Positions 37,101 to 43,224 of a DNA stretch of 64,000 nt are shown piece by piece. Below the pieces are notes generated by a model. The model searched no databases and had not been told where the DNA came from. It saw nothing but the letters and a program-made list of their open reading frames with translations. The first letter of the stretch is position 1. Each line of letters opens with the position of its first letter. Position numbers and translations under genes: made by a program. This DNA comes from Vanessa cardui (Eukaryota > Arthropoda > Insecta > Lepidoptera > Nymphalidae): NCBI RefSeq assembly GCF_905220365.1, contig NC_061124.1, positions 6,078,501 to 6,142,500 on the forward strand, written 5' to 3'.

Positions 37101-39232
37101 ATATCGCAAATGCCATTTTGACCTCTTCTATTTATCTTACGCTTGTATTCAACGGAGACTTTTTAATTTCTTACATAATAGCTCAATAATATAATTGCAT
37201 TTCTAATAAGAACATAATAAAAATTAGCTTATTGACTTGGTTGATCTATTTCTCTAAAAGTAAGTTAGGTTATTTTTTCGACATACGATAAACAAAAATA
37301 TAATACGGTAACATAATTTCTTACCTTTATTTTCTAATATTAATTTAAAGACAAAAAAAAAACAAGTCATTTATAAGACGTGCCGATGTTTCGCTCGAGT
37401 TTGTCGCTTGCTCTATCGCAAAATTCATAAAAAAATCGCTTTAACAGTTTGAACATGTAAGAGTAACATATAGACAGAAAAACAGTTACTTCCAAGTTTC
37501 TAACATTATTATAGAAATATAACAATAAACCGAACTGCACAATAAACAGAAGCTGCAGCGCTTTGTTCGTTATAGAAACATTTGTATGGTTCATTACAAA
37601 GGGTTCAGCATTTTTCATTGTTTAGGTTACACCTTTGGAGTAACACTGAGATCAAAGATTATTTTGCTTTACGATACTGATGATATAGCTATCGTAAAAG
37701 ATCGAACAGTGACTTAAATCAGGCTTGGATATTTATAGAACGACCGGCTAAGTGAACTAGGTACCTACTCTTATTTTCACCTCGCTCTTGTTGAGTTCCA
37801 AAGTGGTCCATAATTAATCGAGTGTTTTTGGAATTCTATTTTTAAAATTTTATATTATCTGTGAATTAATTAAAATGTTCGTTGCCAATACTATTAACGT
37901 ATATAATTATTCATGGAAATGGAGATTTAAATGACTTGGTGGTAGGGCTTTGTGCTAGCCCGTCTGGGTAGGTACCACCCACTCATCAGTTATTCTTTCG
38001 CCAAATAACAGTACTCAGTATTGTTGTGTTTCAGTTTAAAAGGTGATTGAGTATAACTACAGGCACAAGAGACATAACATCTTAGTTCCCAAGGTTGGTG
38101 GAACATTGACGATGTAAAGAATAGTTAATATTTCTTACAGCATCATTGTCTATGGGTGATGGTGGCCACTTACCATCAGGTGGCCCATATGCTCGTCCGC
38201 CAACCTATACCATAAAAAAAATCATCATTTCCACAACAATCACCATAACGAAATCACAATGGATTGGTTCTTACAGATGTTTTCATCTTAAATAAGGTTT
38301 TAATGCTATCCTCTATGTTGCAACTTGCCTCTAGATAGTATTACAGACAACGCGATTGTAAATCCTATAATTTACGAAACAAATTTAAAGGGGCATCGCA
38401 ACGCATGTCTTGTCTAGCACTTTATAAAAACACTTGTGAAACTTGCACATCAATTCTATTGTTACCGTTATCATATGCTTATCAGTGACGCTTTAGTCAC
38501 GTCAAAAGTCAGTCAGACAAAACAGTTGCATAGGACAAGTTTTAAATGTACATACGTTACATACATTAGTCCTTTTTCCAAATGATATTATGATGTAAAC
38601 TATAATATATAAAGTTTCAATTTTTCTAGTACACGCGGATATGTATGTATTTTGTTTTTCCTAACTCTCGTAGTCACACATCGTCTAAGCGCAATTTCCT
38701 ATCAACTTCTAACATTAAAATTAAAATAAGCAATACTCCTTCGGGCTAAAAGCAATGATATTTTTGAAATTAAAATGTATCTTTGTTATAAATTCGAAAA
38801 GCATTAGTAACATACCTATACTGATATTACTATTTTTACTGAAAGTCAAATAATAATTTCTCATATTCGGGTAACCACAAACACAGAGAGGGACCGGCAA
38901 AAGGAAGTCAGATTATATTTGTTGATTCTGGTGTTCATTCGCTGAATATACTTCTTGTGCCTAAAACAACCTGAGAAAATGTGCATATTTTCGATGAAAT
39001 TCTTCTACATGTATATTAGAAGAACAGCGTAACTGATAAAACTCCAAAATATTTCCTAAAGAGAAGTTACCCAACATATAGTAGTATACCCAACAACGAT
39101 AATGTCTCACCATTATCGAATTGTTATGTAAAATACATACCTTCGTACTTCTGGTGATGTTGGTAGACTTCTAGATTTTCTACTCTTGCTGTTTTGACGG
39201 GCATGGCCCTGGCCAGAATTCGTGTTACCCAT
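1034..39232 (-). CDS. sick: sickie / neuron navigator (NAV, UNC-53 family), N-terminal 1175 codons, spliced, 3' part outside window
   Basis: Sixteen coding exons join with GT-AG borders and matching phases: 39141-39232, 29994-30097, 21312-21408, 19365-21113, 9376-9553, 8908-9045, 8523-8576, 7771-7945, 7276-7368, 6602-6746, 5115-5228, 4693-4884, 3556-3662, 2756-2884, 2283-2365 and 1034-1108. They total 3525 nt, exactly 1175 codons with no internal stop. NAV-type blocks appear in the expected order: MLDKLKLF (138), TGIPKPTAAVKG (346), GYMSDG (626), GYMSEG (653), AAAQLSASVRERLL (about 908), RLNRSNSIRSTKSEKLYPSM (from 1036), HGSTASLVS (1124) and a coiled coil from about 1150. Navigators act in the cytoplasm at microtubule tips and actin to guide axon and cell migration. 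Fly sickie is linked to axon growth and to Relish activation. The start has an in-frame TAA 27 nt upstream (39257-39259) and a good Kozak context (ATCATGG). No calponin-homology domain is encoded from this start. The AAA-type ATPase end lies beyond base 1. Family assignment is from recalled motifs. Confidence 0.88.
1861..2148 (-). repeat. Repeat family A (about 285 bp, non-autonomous), copy in intron 15
   Basis: This is a near full-length copy in reverse orientation. It starts with TTTTTATGG and GGTTGGCGGACGAGCATATG, and ends with the GGGCTTGCACAGAGCCCTACC head. At least ten other copies lie in this window. There is no coding capacity. A short retroposon ending in an A-rich tail is likely, but the class is unproven. 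Confidence 0.85.
2283..2365 (-). CDS. sick: sick coding exon 15 (residues 1123-1150)
   Basis: The acceptor is TATTTTCAG and the donor is GTAAAT; the exon runs from phase 1 to phase 0. It encodes HGSTASLVSTASSLAAGAG and then SDERQAHE, which leads into the coiled coil of exon 16. HGSTASLVS is a typical navigator block. Confidence 0.9.
2756..2884 (-). CDS. sick: sick coding exon 14 (residues 1080-1123)
   Basis: The acceptor is GTTCCTAG and the donor is GTCAGT; both ends are phase 1. It encodes LNYGVSEPPSPSPRSALSPT, then VMHTPRHSHHYPKKNDE. It is Ser/Pro- and His-rich, probably a disordered linker ahead of the coiled coil. Symmetric phase 1 ends would allow in-frame skipping. Confidence 0.86.
3556..3662 (-). 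CDS. sick: sick coding exon 13 (residues 1044-1080)
   Basis: The acceptor is CATTGCAG; the donor, GTTGAA, is rather weak. The exon runs from phase 2 to phase 1. It encodes STKSEKLYPSMLQRSSESDY and then EPYYCLPVQYGPGGQ, one of the best recognisable navigator blocks. Confidence 0.92.
4693..4884 (-). CDS. sick: sick coding exon 12 (residues 980-1044)
   Basis: The acceptor is CATTTCAG and the donor is GTGGGT; both ends are phase 2. It encodes NTYSASGRLSEGESLESLTS, a His/Ser-rich linker, then QSSRLNRSNSIR. The last block continues directly into STKSEKLYPSM of exon 13, which makes the junction very secure. Confidence 0.93.
5115..5228 (-). CDS. sick: sick coding exon 11 (residues 942-980)
   Basis: The acceptor is TTGTTTCAG and the donor is GTAATT; both ends are phase 2. 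It encodes ATPRGGMKISDGSLSDTQTY and then GIPYAPWLRHS. SDGSLSDTQTY and PYAPWLRHS look like navigator signatures. Confidence 0.9.
6276..6435 (+). repeat. Repeat family D (CTAGTTGTCGCCCGCGG type), degenerate copy
   Basis: The copy begins CTAGTTGTCGCCCGCGGCTT and ends with AAAGAGCAACAGATACACAAA and an ATAACATTAGTATA tail. The same order of blocks recurs at about ten sites here. The terminal CTAG next to a GCCCGCGG segment is reminiscent of Helitron ends, but class assignment is uncertain. Confidence 0.7.
6602..6746 (-). CDS. sick: sick coding exon 10 (residues 894-942)
   Basis: The acceptor is TTTTATAG and the donor is GTACGT; the exon runs from phase 1 to phase 2. It encodes NGIGPKSYSLGG followed by TAAAQLSASVRERLLGSQSL and HEFAALFHHHR. 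The SASVRERL block is characteristic of the navigator family as I recall it. Confidence 0.9.
6925..7137 (+). repeat. Repeat family E, LINE-like 3' end
   Basis: Blocks in order are TTGACTTCCAGGCAGGATAT, GTTGAAAAAGAGTAACTAC, TTCTTGCCGGTTCTTCTCGG, and GCCCACTTGAATAAAGTTTA. Related copies lie at 29270-29430 and 52358-52550. The AATAAA-containing end looks like a retrotransposon 3' terminus. There is no reading frame. Confidence 0.75.
7276..7368 (-). CDS. sick: sick coding exon 9 (residues 863-894)
   Basis: The acceptor is GATTTTAG and the donor is GTGAGT; both ends are phase 1. It encodes GRTAQVSAVPRTKVKVSGGT and then QTCTQDLQIH. The basic run RTKVKVSGGTQT (874-885) resembles a conserved navigator segment. 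Confidence 0.87.
7618..7752 (+). repeat. Repeat family D fragment
   Basis: GGTCGTCAGGTGTTAGACAA and ACAGACAGACAGAGTTACTG followed by a TTTATAATACCAGTATTAAT tail match family D. The CGCCCGCGG head is absent. Confidence 0.65.
7771..7945 (-). CDS. sick: sick coding exon 8 (residues 805-863)
   Basis: The acceptor is CTCATTAG and the donor is GTTAGA; the exon runs from phase 0 to phase 1. It encodes LQSPSGPSSRPSSVSSGG, then KVPQNFGYVKR (833-843) and a six-proline run (849-854). KVPQNFGYVKR looks like a navigator block. A second AG six bases inside the exon (TTAG|CTGCAG|TCA) would drop residues LQ in frame. Confidence 0.86.
8030..8290 (+). repeat. Repeat family A, degenerate copy
   Basis: Recognisable blocks are GGGCGGTAGGATTTTGT, GTACCACCCAATCATTA, GGCACAAGGGACATAAC and TGGTGACCACATACTCG. 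The order matches full copies, with many substitutions, so this is an old insertion in intron 7. Confidence 0.7.
8523..8576 (-). CDS. sick: sick coding exon 7, micro-exon (residues 787-804)
   Basis: This 54-nt exon has acceptor ATTTCAG and donor GTACGA and is phase 0 at both ends. It encodes YPASNSSNQHAPRGGSSQ. A short symmetric exon of this kind is a typical cassette exon, but the sequence does not show whether it is skipped. Confidence 0.82.
8908..9045 (-). CDS. sick: sick coding exon 6 (residues 741-786)
   Basis: The acceptor is TTCTTTCAG and the donor is GTACGG; both ends are phase 0. The 46 codons encode a Pro/His/Arg-rich segment starting NQPAPAPPSPSHGRKGERR and ending TAAQQLGIAPHPQ. 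Because both ends are phase 0, the exon could be skipped without breaking the frame. Confidence 0.85.
9376..9553 (-). CDS. sick: sick coding exon 5 (residues 681-740)
   Basis: The acceptor is TTTTATTACAG and the donor is GTGTGT; the exon runs from phase 2 to phase 0. It encodes RGGVRRGMEGGSGVVYRVVG and ends DTTWKKYTDSPGVGAPPL. The acceptor phase fits exon 4 exactly and the end fits exon 6 exactly. This is the first exon after the 9.8-kb intron that holds the CpG-rich block. A transcript starting in that block could splice here. Confidence 0.85.
10003..10125 (-). repeat. SINE family C, degenerate head
   Basis: Read on the minus strand, GCCGAGATGGCCCACTGGGC corresponds to the tRNA-like A-box region, followed by a decayed B box and ATAATTAATCTCGTGCTCGA, as in the better copies at 45801, 46848 and 62411. 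Confidence 0.6.
10701..10971 (-). repeat. Repeat family A, diverged nearly full-length copy
   Basis: Blocks in reverse order are ATATAGGTTGGACGGAC, TTATGTCCCTTGCATATAGT, TTCAAACCAGAACACAAC, GAGTGGGTGGTACCTCCCAG and ACAAAGCCATACCAC. It lies in intron 4. Confidence 0.78.
12548..12735 (-). repeat. SINE family C, degenerate tail half
   Basis: TGCCCACAGCTGGGCTAAAG and CTCGCTTCACCACGCTGCTCC match the body and tail of family C read in reverse. The tRNA-like head is missing. Confidence 0.6.
13735..13954 (+). repeat. Repeat family A, internally deleted copy
   Basis: The head (CTTGGTGGAAGGGCTTTGTG) and tail (GCTCGTCCTCCAACC, then ATAAAAAAA) are intact. About 70 bp between GGCACAAGGGACA and TTGTCTATGGGCGGTGG are missing compared with full copies. 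Confidence 0.82.
13955..15237. other. intron 4 DNA, nothing recognised
   Basis: This is AT-rich sequence with no exon signals, long reading frame or recognisable repeat. Confidence 0.4.
15238..15460 (-). repeat. Repeat family D, near full-length copy
   Basis: It runs from ATTAATAGTATTAATGAGAAAG through the GTCTGTGTGTCTGTCTGTCG tract to GAGCTGTGAGCGACTACTAGT. This is the reverse complement of the family D block order. The head lacks a clean CGCCCGCGG core. Confidence 0.72.
15461..17872. other. intron 4 DNA, nothing recognised
   Basis: This is AT-rich, with short A and T runs. No exon with NAV-like coding or recognisable repeat was found. Confidence 0.4.
17873..18265 (-). promoter_or_regulatory. 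CpG-rich block in sick intron 4, candidate internal promoter and alternative first exon
   Basis: About 17940-18260 is strongly GC- and CpG-rich inside an AT-rich intron, and no exon of the main transcript explains it. On the minus strand it leads to a donor GTAAGC at 17872-17867. The five bases before the donor are ATGCT (ATG at 17877-17875), which leaves phase 2, exactly the phase that exon 5 accepts. The joined start would read M-L-R-G-G-V. The ATG context is weak and a 78-codon upstream frame exists (18265-18029). Plus-strand donors (CG|GTGAGT at about 18049 and CGGCG|GTGAGT at about 18195) also exist, so an antisense transcript is possible. Confidence 0.4.
18520..18690. promoter_or_regulatory. 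second GC-rich block in intron 4, possible promoter element
   Basis: This stretch contains TTGCGCGCGGGGGACGG, a CCTCGCCCTCTCCCC tract and several CpGs. It sits about 250 bp from the larger CpG block and may belong to the same regulatory region. No convincing coding exon was found on either strand. Confidence 0.3.
18691..19364. other. intron 4 DNA, nothing recognised
   Basis: This is AT-rich sequence between the GC-rich block and the exon 4 donor, with no recognisable element. Confidence 0.4.
19365..21113 (-). CDS. sick: sick large coding exon 4 (residues 98-681)
   Basis: This 1749-nt exon has acceptor GTTTCAG and donor GTAAAT. It encodes a long Ser/Asn/Lys-rich, probably disordered region. 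SKIP at residues 110-113 and TGIP at 346-349 fit the SxIP microtubule-tip motif. MLDKLKLF at 138-145 and TGIPKPTAAVKG match recalled NAV blocks. Near the end are GYMSDG (626-631) and GYMSEG (653-658), the paired motif typical of navigators, followed by YGRRMNY. The reading frame is open upstream of the Met at 20995, so that Met is internal. The apparent stop at 19361-19363 is intronic and is removed by splicing. Confidence 0.93.
21312..21408 (-). CDS. sick: sick coding exon 3 (residues 66-98)
   Basis: The acceptor is CTTTTAG and the donor is GTTTGT; the exon runs from phase 1 to phase 2. It encodes KSGLSASSSRSTSPLGQGAV and then SFIPRAPASSSG, a Ser/Pro-rich disordered segment. It lies only 198 bp upstream of the large exon 4. 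Confidence 0.85.
21409..23136. other. intron 2 DNA, nothing recognised
   Basis: This is AT-rich sequence directly upstream of exon 3. No exon, long reading frame or clear repeat was found. Confidence 0.4.
23137..23345 (-). repeat. SINE family B (tRNA-like head), diverged copy
   Basis: On the minus strand it starts CGACCTCCGTGGTCGAGTAG, has the B-box-like GGTTCGATTCCCGC, and ends AGAGTAATGTATGTGATG. The order matches the copies at 41614 and 49889. The A and B boxes suggest RNA polymerase III ancestry. Confidence 0.8.
23765..23942 (-). repeat. Repeat family A, degenerate copy
   Basis: AGGTGTTCACCACGC, GGAGCTGAGATGTTACACTG, CACCTTTCAAAAGGGAACAC and CGAGGCCCTACCACCAAG follow the reverse order of family A blocks. 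Confidence 0.65.
24675..24860 (+). repeat. Repeat family D copy
   Basis: TTTGTCGCCCGCGGTTTG, TTGTCAGGTGTTAGGCATAA, GGAGTTCAAGCTTGCTTTAT and TAGCCTTGAAAGAGCAACTG follow the family D order. It lies in intron 2. Confidence 0.78.
24861..26552. other. intron 2 DNA, nothing recognised
   Basis: This is AT-rich sequence with no exon signals or repeat recognised. Confidence 0.4.
26553..26870 (+). repeat. Repeat family F copy 1
   Basis: It starts AGCGACCCGCCTCGACTCCG and ends GCGGTAGGCGACTTAGTTTT and ATACTATGTAATG. The same head and tail occur at 55733-55985 with different spacing. There is no coding capacity. Confidence 0.65.
26871..28090. other. intron 2 DNA, nothing recognised
   Basis: This is AT-rich sequence. 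No exon and no repeat assigned. Confidence 0.4.
28091..28316 (+). repeat. Repeat family A, 5'-truncated copy with an inverted fragment
   Basis: The tail half from CTACAGGCACAAGGGACATA to CCAACCTATACC and a long A run is well preserved. In front of it, GTCCCTTGTCTGTAATTGTA (28091-28110) is the same segment in opposite orientation, so the truncation joins an inverted piece. Confidence 0.8.
28320..28500 (-). repeat. Repeat family D copy
   Basis: GTCTATACTATTTATACAAA, GAAAGTAGCTCTTTCTGTTT and ACGCGAACAAAACCGCGGGC are the reverse of the family D order. It abuts the A-rich tail of the family A copy. Confidence 0.72.
28501..29269. other. intron 2 DNA, nothing recognised
   Basis: This is AT-rich sequence with no element recognised. 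Confidence 0.4.
29270..29430 (+). repeat. Repeat family E, LINE-like 3' end
   Basis: TTTCTTGCCGGTTCTTCTCG and CAAAAGTGCTTGTAAAAGCC, then CACTTGAATAAAGTTTATTT, match the copy at 6925-7137. About 40 bp in the middle, including the TAGCTTCAC block, are absent here. Confidence 0.78.
29994..30097 (-). CDS. sick: sick coding exon 2 (residues 31-66)
   Basis: The acceptor is TTTTCAG and the donor is GTAATT; the exon runs from phase 2 to phase 1. It is strikingly GC-rich against AT-rich introns. It encodes an alanine-rich stretch followed by PPDKRPLPATPVH. RPLPATP fits the class I SH3-binding pattern [RK]xxPxxP at residues 57-63. TSIP at 38-41 fits the SxIP-type pattern of end-binding-protein ligands. 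Confidence 0.87.
30098..32304. other. intron 1 DNA, nothing secure
   Basis: This is AT-rich sequence. A short weak similarity to family A (30598-30660, TACAGGCACAATGGG and GGTTGGAAGCGTATTGAC) is too decayed to annotate firmly. No exon was found. Confidence 0.4.
32305..32480 (+). repeat. Repeat family D, diverged copy
   Basis: GTTGGCCGCGACTTCGCTCA, TTTTAGGGTTTCATCATCAG and GTGTTAGACG, then AACAGACAGATAAACAGAGA match the family D order. Confidence 0.7.
32895..33182 (-). repeat. Repeat family A, diverged full-length copy
   Basis: GGTCGTTGGACGGGAGCGAT, GTTGATGGTAAGTGGTTACT, TTTAAGCCGGAGAATCTT and GAAGCCCTACCAATAAG follow the reverse order of the family, with heavy divergence. Confidence 0.68.
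33183..35341. other. intron 1 DNA with a short TTAGG-like tract
   Basis: A TTAGGTGAGGTTAGGTTAGG tract lies at 33273-33292. The rest is AT-rich. A 105-codon minus-strand frame (33940-33623) shows no family resemblance and no splice context, so I do not call it a gene. Confidence 0.4.
35342..35710 (+). repeat. tandem array, 3 copies of a 123-bp unit
   Basis: Units start at 35342, 35465 and 35588 with GCGCAACGGACTCGACGCGC. They are almost identical: I see only single-base changes such as GTAGTT/CTAGTT and CAGAAT/CAAAAT. Each unit carries the family D head (TAGTTGTCGCACGCGGCTTC) plus about 98 bp of other sequence containing the hairpin CATAGATTAATCATCTATG. Because 123 is a multiple of three, an open frame runs through the array, but nothing suggests it is translated. 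Confidence 0.92.
35680..35900 (+). repeat. Repeat family D body attached to the tandem array
   Basis: After the last unit the element continues with GGTTTAGTTGTCATGTGTTA, AAAGTAGCCTATATCCTTCC and AAAGAGCAACAGACAGACAG and ends with an AATAATATAATAGTATAGAT tail. It looks like a full family D element whose head was tandemly amplified with its flank. Confidence 0.82.
35901..37371. other. intron 1 DNA, little recognised
   Basis: This is AT-rich. A GTACTTTAGGTTACTTTAGG-type short tandem tract sits near 36502-36540. No exon was found. Confidence 0.4.
37372..37520 (+). repeat. Repeat family D, strongly decayed copy
   Basis: TGTTTCGCTCGAGTTTGTCG, then ACATATAGACAGAAAAACAG and a TTCTAACATTATTATAG tail recall family D, with the middle largely lost. 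Confidence 0.5.
37935..38220 (+). repeat. Repeat family A, full-length copy
   Basis: This 286-bp copy runs from CTTGGTGGTAGGGCTTTGTG to GTCCGCCAACCTATACCATA and an A tail. It is the best plus-strand reference in the window for the family, together with 56280-56573. It lies in intron 1 of sick, antisense to it. Confidence 0.9.
38221..39140. other. intron 1 DNA, nothing recognised
   Basis: This is AT-rich sequence next to the exon 1 donor. No element recognised. Confidence 0.4.
39141..39232 (-). CDS. sick: sick coding exon 1 (start codon, residues 1-31)
   Basis: This exon encodes MGNTNSGQGHARQNSKSRKS and continues to PTSPEVR. It ends AG before the donor GTATGT (phase 2). MGNTNS fits the N-myristoylation pattern MGxxxS, and the following stretch is rich in Arg, Lys and Ser. 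An in-frame TAA lies 27 nt upstream and the ATG has A at -3 and G at +4, so the start is well supported. Whether an untranslated exon is spliced in just upstream (for example an acceptor near 39274) cannot be decided from the sequence. Confidence 0.85.
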
Positions 39233-41613
39233 GATTGCAATAACTTTCCACAAACTTTACTTCATTCCGCTAAACTATACATTGTAACATCCTTTCTCGC
39301 CATTATCAATAAAAGAGATGGTATTGATGGTTATTTTAATCTTTCTTTTTGTTAAAAGAAACATGACAAATTAAATCAGATAATCGATAATACATTCCAA
39401 CGTAACGAGGCGGCACTTTACTCTTCTTGTTGCAGATTTAATTACGCGTCGTGAAAGAATTAATTGTCGTTATTGTAAAGTTTTTCGCGTTAAATGATTT
39501 TCAATAATATAAAGAAGTAATATTTGTATCGGTTGCAATTAAAAATTAAAGTCGTAAATAAAAATGTTAACTTATTTGTGTTGTTTTGTTAGGATGAGCA
39601 GAATAAAATCTTATTAAACCTCTTTACGAAGCTATACACTAGTCAAAAATCACATTTAAAACACTCACGCTCATTTCTCACTCATACTCACTTTACCGAT
39701 ATTGATTGTTTAATTCGATATATCGAATATCTCCATAATAAGTACAGTCAATATGATATTATTTATTAATTTTCGATTTAGATTCAAGTATCGAAGTGAA
39801 TTATGTAAATAAGGTCCGATACAAATAAAAATTAAAATTTAAAATTGGAATTTGGAATTTAATTCACATTTTTAATAAAGGTACATTTCGTATAAGGCTG
39901 TTTGCATTTATAATGCATATTTACTTATTATGCGGTTGTACATTTGAAGTTAAAATTTTAGGCACGTTTCCAGCCCATTCACTACATAGTCGAACTTAGC
40001 AGACCCCACAAATGCCATCGTTAGCCATCGAATCGAGCGTCATTGGAATTTCAAAGGTCAAAATGGTTGAGACGCGGCGAACCTAAGTACCTATCAAGAG
40101 TAACTAGACATATTTTGAATGCCATTACATCAATATACGAGCATGAGGGCGATTTATTCAAGAAACTCGTTTAATACACACCTAAATACATCCTGACATC
40201 ATACATTCATCCATACATTCATGTTTTACATACAAAAGCTGCATAATTAATGTGTGATTTTTATTCTTTAATATGACATCATTTTTTGCGATTATGACAT
40301 ACATTTCAAATTAGTAGAGATTACCAGATACAACATTCGATAAAATTATTTAGAATGAAATTTGTTTTATTATTATATATTATGTAATTCATACTTTTAG
40401 TGAAATTAAAATTTTTTTAAAATATAATGCATTTGAGTTCAATAAAATTATTATTTTAAAGTCAGTTATAGCAGGAAACATTCTTATGATAACACTTGGG
40501 ACATATCTGTAACTCTGCAAGGATCGAACCCTGTACAGTAGACAAAAATAGAAAGAGATCAGTGCACTAACCAGAAAAATAAAGTCTCAGATTATATAAG
40601 CTGTAATAATAAATAAAGACATATTAATTCTTGATACAATTCTTGATTAATAATTTTGTGTAATATCCTTTAACAATAGCGAGGAACATTGATACTAAGG
40701 GCACACACAAAAAGCTAATTACGGTGTCGCAGACAGCACAGTTCACTGACCTTTCAGTAACACGATACACCATAAAATTAATATTGAAAGAAGCTCCAAT
40801 TTGCACTAAATAGCTGTAGCATTACAACCACTTATATTATTTTGGTTCCAAATTAAAACTAAATCGCTGCAGCGAACGCTAAAATTACAAAACTCGTTCT
40901 CGATGTATTAAATTGTAATGTCACGATGTGTAAAAAAACTTAAAACATTACTAAGTTTGTAATCGACTTCCTCTGTTCCGCGTATAAACAATTGTCAATA
41001 TGGACATTATTAAATCTATTTAAGGATTACATTTCAAGTAACAAAATGGGTCAAAAGACCCCTGACCGTCTTTCTAGTGTTAATAAAGCGTTTTGTTTTT
41101 AGTTTGTATTGCATTATTTTATACTAACTCGTTAATCAAGACACAAAAATGTCTTGCATTATCATAAATAGCAACGTATGAAACAATTTTATAAAACAAA
41201 AAACGTTTTTACATTTTTAAACTTTACACTAAGACGTAAAACTGATACTAACACAGTACATTTATAATGAATCTTTCTGTCTGATCATTATTTATTTATA
41301 ATTAATAATAAATACTATACCTACGTTAAGTAACTGTAAGTCTTTACATATATTATTGTGAATCTAAAACGATTATTGCAGAGCAAAACAAATTTTAATT
41401 TTAATGTGAAAATGAATTAAAATGCATTGGAATAAGAAGGGCGCGGTTATAGTGCATTATTGAAATTATCATGGCGGCGCATTCGAGCGCTGCTCAATGG
41501 AGTGTGTATGGACTATGGACGTAATCTAAGCTCAAGCTCCATGAACATTGTTTGGATTCGAACGATGCTGATATTTTCTAGAATTTACCGTAAACCGAGT
41601 AAATAGATTTGAC
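39233..41613. other. 5' flank of sick exon 1, function unresolved
   Basis: The 5' UTR must begin here or be spliced in from further right. An in-frame TAA lies at 39257-39259. ATTCGATATATCGAAT (39713-39728) is a perfect 16-bp palindrome about 480 bp upstream of the ATG. No TATA or initiator can be assigned with confidence. The remainder is AT-rich, with a weak B-box-like GGATCGAACCC near 40521. Confidence 0.4.
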
Positions 41614-41850
41614 GACCTCCGTGGTCGAGTGGTGTGTACACCGGCTTTCATGAGTACGCCACTCTGAGGTCCCGGGTTCGATTCCCGGCCGAGTCGATGT
41701 AGATTACCATTAGTTTTCTATGTTGTCTTGGGTCTGGGTGCTTGTGGTACCGTCGTTAGTTCTGATTTCCATAACACAAGTGCTTCAGCTACTTACATTG
41801 GGATCAGAGTAATGTATGTGATGTTGTCTCATATTTATTTATTTATTTGT
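41614..41850 (+). repeat. SINE family B (tRNA-like head), well preserved copy
   Basis: The head GACCTCCGTGGTCGAGTGGT resembles a tRNA A box and GGTTCGATTCC is a perfect B-box consensus. The body continues with TACCATTAGTTTTCTATGTT and ends GATCAGAGTAATGTATGTG. It would be transcribed by RNA polymerase III if active. Not a true tRNA: the 3' half does not fold into the acceptor stem. Confidence 0.85.
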
Positions 41851-42496
41851 GCAATATACATATATGTGGTTTGTGTAATATATAATACATTTTTACGGAA
41901 GTGTTTTAAGGTAGGAGCAGTAAATTCAAAAGCGTTTCGAACAATTCGCATTGTTAATTGAAGTTCAAGTTTAAACGAGTTTGTTGTTAAAGCAACAATA
42001 AATATTCAACAATAATATTTTATCATTCGTAAAATATGCTCAATTTATCCTGATAGTTTAATATAAAATATAATTGTATTATTAAATCCGTTCGATCGCT
42101 GTTGGGTGATCAATGGCCGAGTTTATTGTGTCATAAAATAATATAATCGTACACTGGGGACGTAAAACGTGATTGTATGATCGAAATTACAAAATTTACA
42201 GCTATTGTTTGCTTTTGTGGGTCATTTAAATAACATTGACTGATATATATGTATATAGAAAATATAAAAAATTACATAAAAAAAAATCTGCAATAGGAAA
42301 TAGTAATAGGAAAAAAGAATCGATATTTCTGTGAAAATCGATTATATTTTTAATACAGTATGGTTCTCAGTCTCGATAGCGACAGATGTTGAAATAATCG
42401 ATTTAAAAAAATAATTGGACACAATTTTAAACAATTGTTTCACGTGATCGCGTCTCAATATGCCCTTTGTTACACCGTTTATATTCATTTTTATAG
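41851..42496. other. intergenic or 5' flanking DNA, nothing recognised
   Basis: This is AT-rich sequence with no gene or repeat assigned. Confidence 0.4.
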
Positions 42497-42662
42497 ATTA
42501 AGGATGCGCAACGGCAAAGGGGTCTGAAGGTAAGTCACCACTGTCCATAGACAAATAAACAGTAATTATTTCTTAGAATATTTATTGTTAAGAATAATTC
42601 TGGCGTATTAGCGCCACCAATCCAAGAAGCTAAGATGTTATGTATTGTGCTTGCCTGTATTT
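42497..42662 (-). repeat. Repeat family A, decayed fragment
   Basis: GAAGGTAAGTCACCACTGTCCATAG and GCGCCACCAATCCAAG, then AGCTAAGATGTTATGTATTG follow the family order in reverse. The head half is missing. Confidence 0.6.
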
Positions 42663-43224
42663 TAATTAATTTGATGAGCCCCGGCGTTTTTCATTTTGAC
42701 ACTCAATAAATTATGAACAATTTTTTAACAATATGTAAAATATAGATTTTTCTGTATTTCAACGCTGAGTCTACTGAATGAACAATAAGAGGAAACTTAA
42801 GCGGTGATACTTTCAAGAGGAATTGCGATAAGTGAACGAGGTATATAAGTCTAAATAATTCATGAGCTTCACTTCTAAGCTCGAACATCTAAACCTACTC
42901 TTATGTAAGTGTGTTCAAGCGATGACAATGGCTGAATTTTTTAAAGGCCGACTTTCGTGAGATGTTTCGGATATTTTTTCGAGAATCATTATTTACTTAG
43001 TGGTTTTAAAGAAAACTTTAGTGATGTCAGTTTTTAAACATGTTGATTCGGAAATGAGATGTGGATTTTGCGGTTAACACGTTTCTGTAGATATGTAAGG
43101 AAGATAAGTTTAGTCACTATTTTTATGCTCCGATTTTGTTTTAATTTTCGATCCTGAGCGATATTGAAATAGATGACAAACCTCCTTTCAATGAATAAGA
43201 TTTCTGTTCATTCTAAGAACAATG

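Noticed and set aside
40515..40580. B-box-like GGATCGAACCC with CACTAACCAG nearby
   Set aside because: Too decayed to assign to a SINE family or tRNA.
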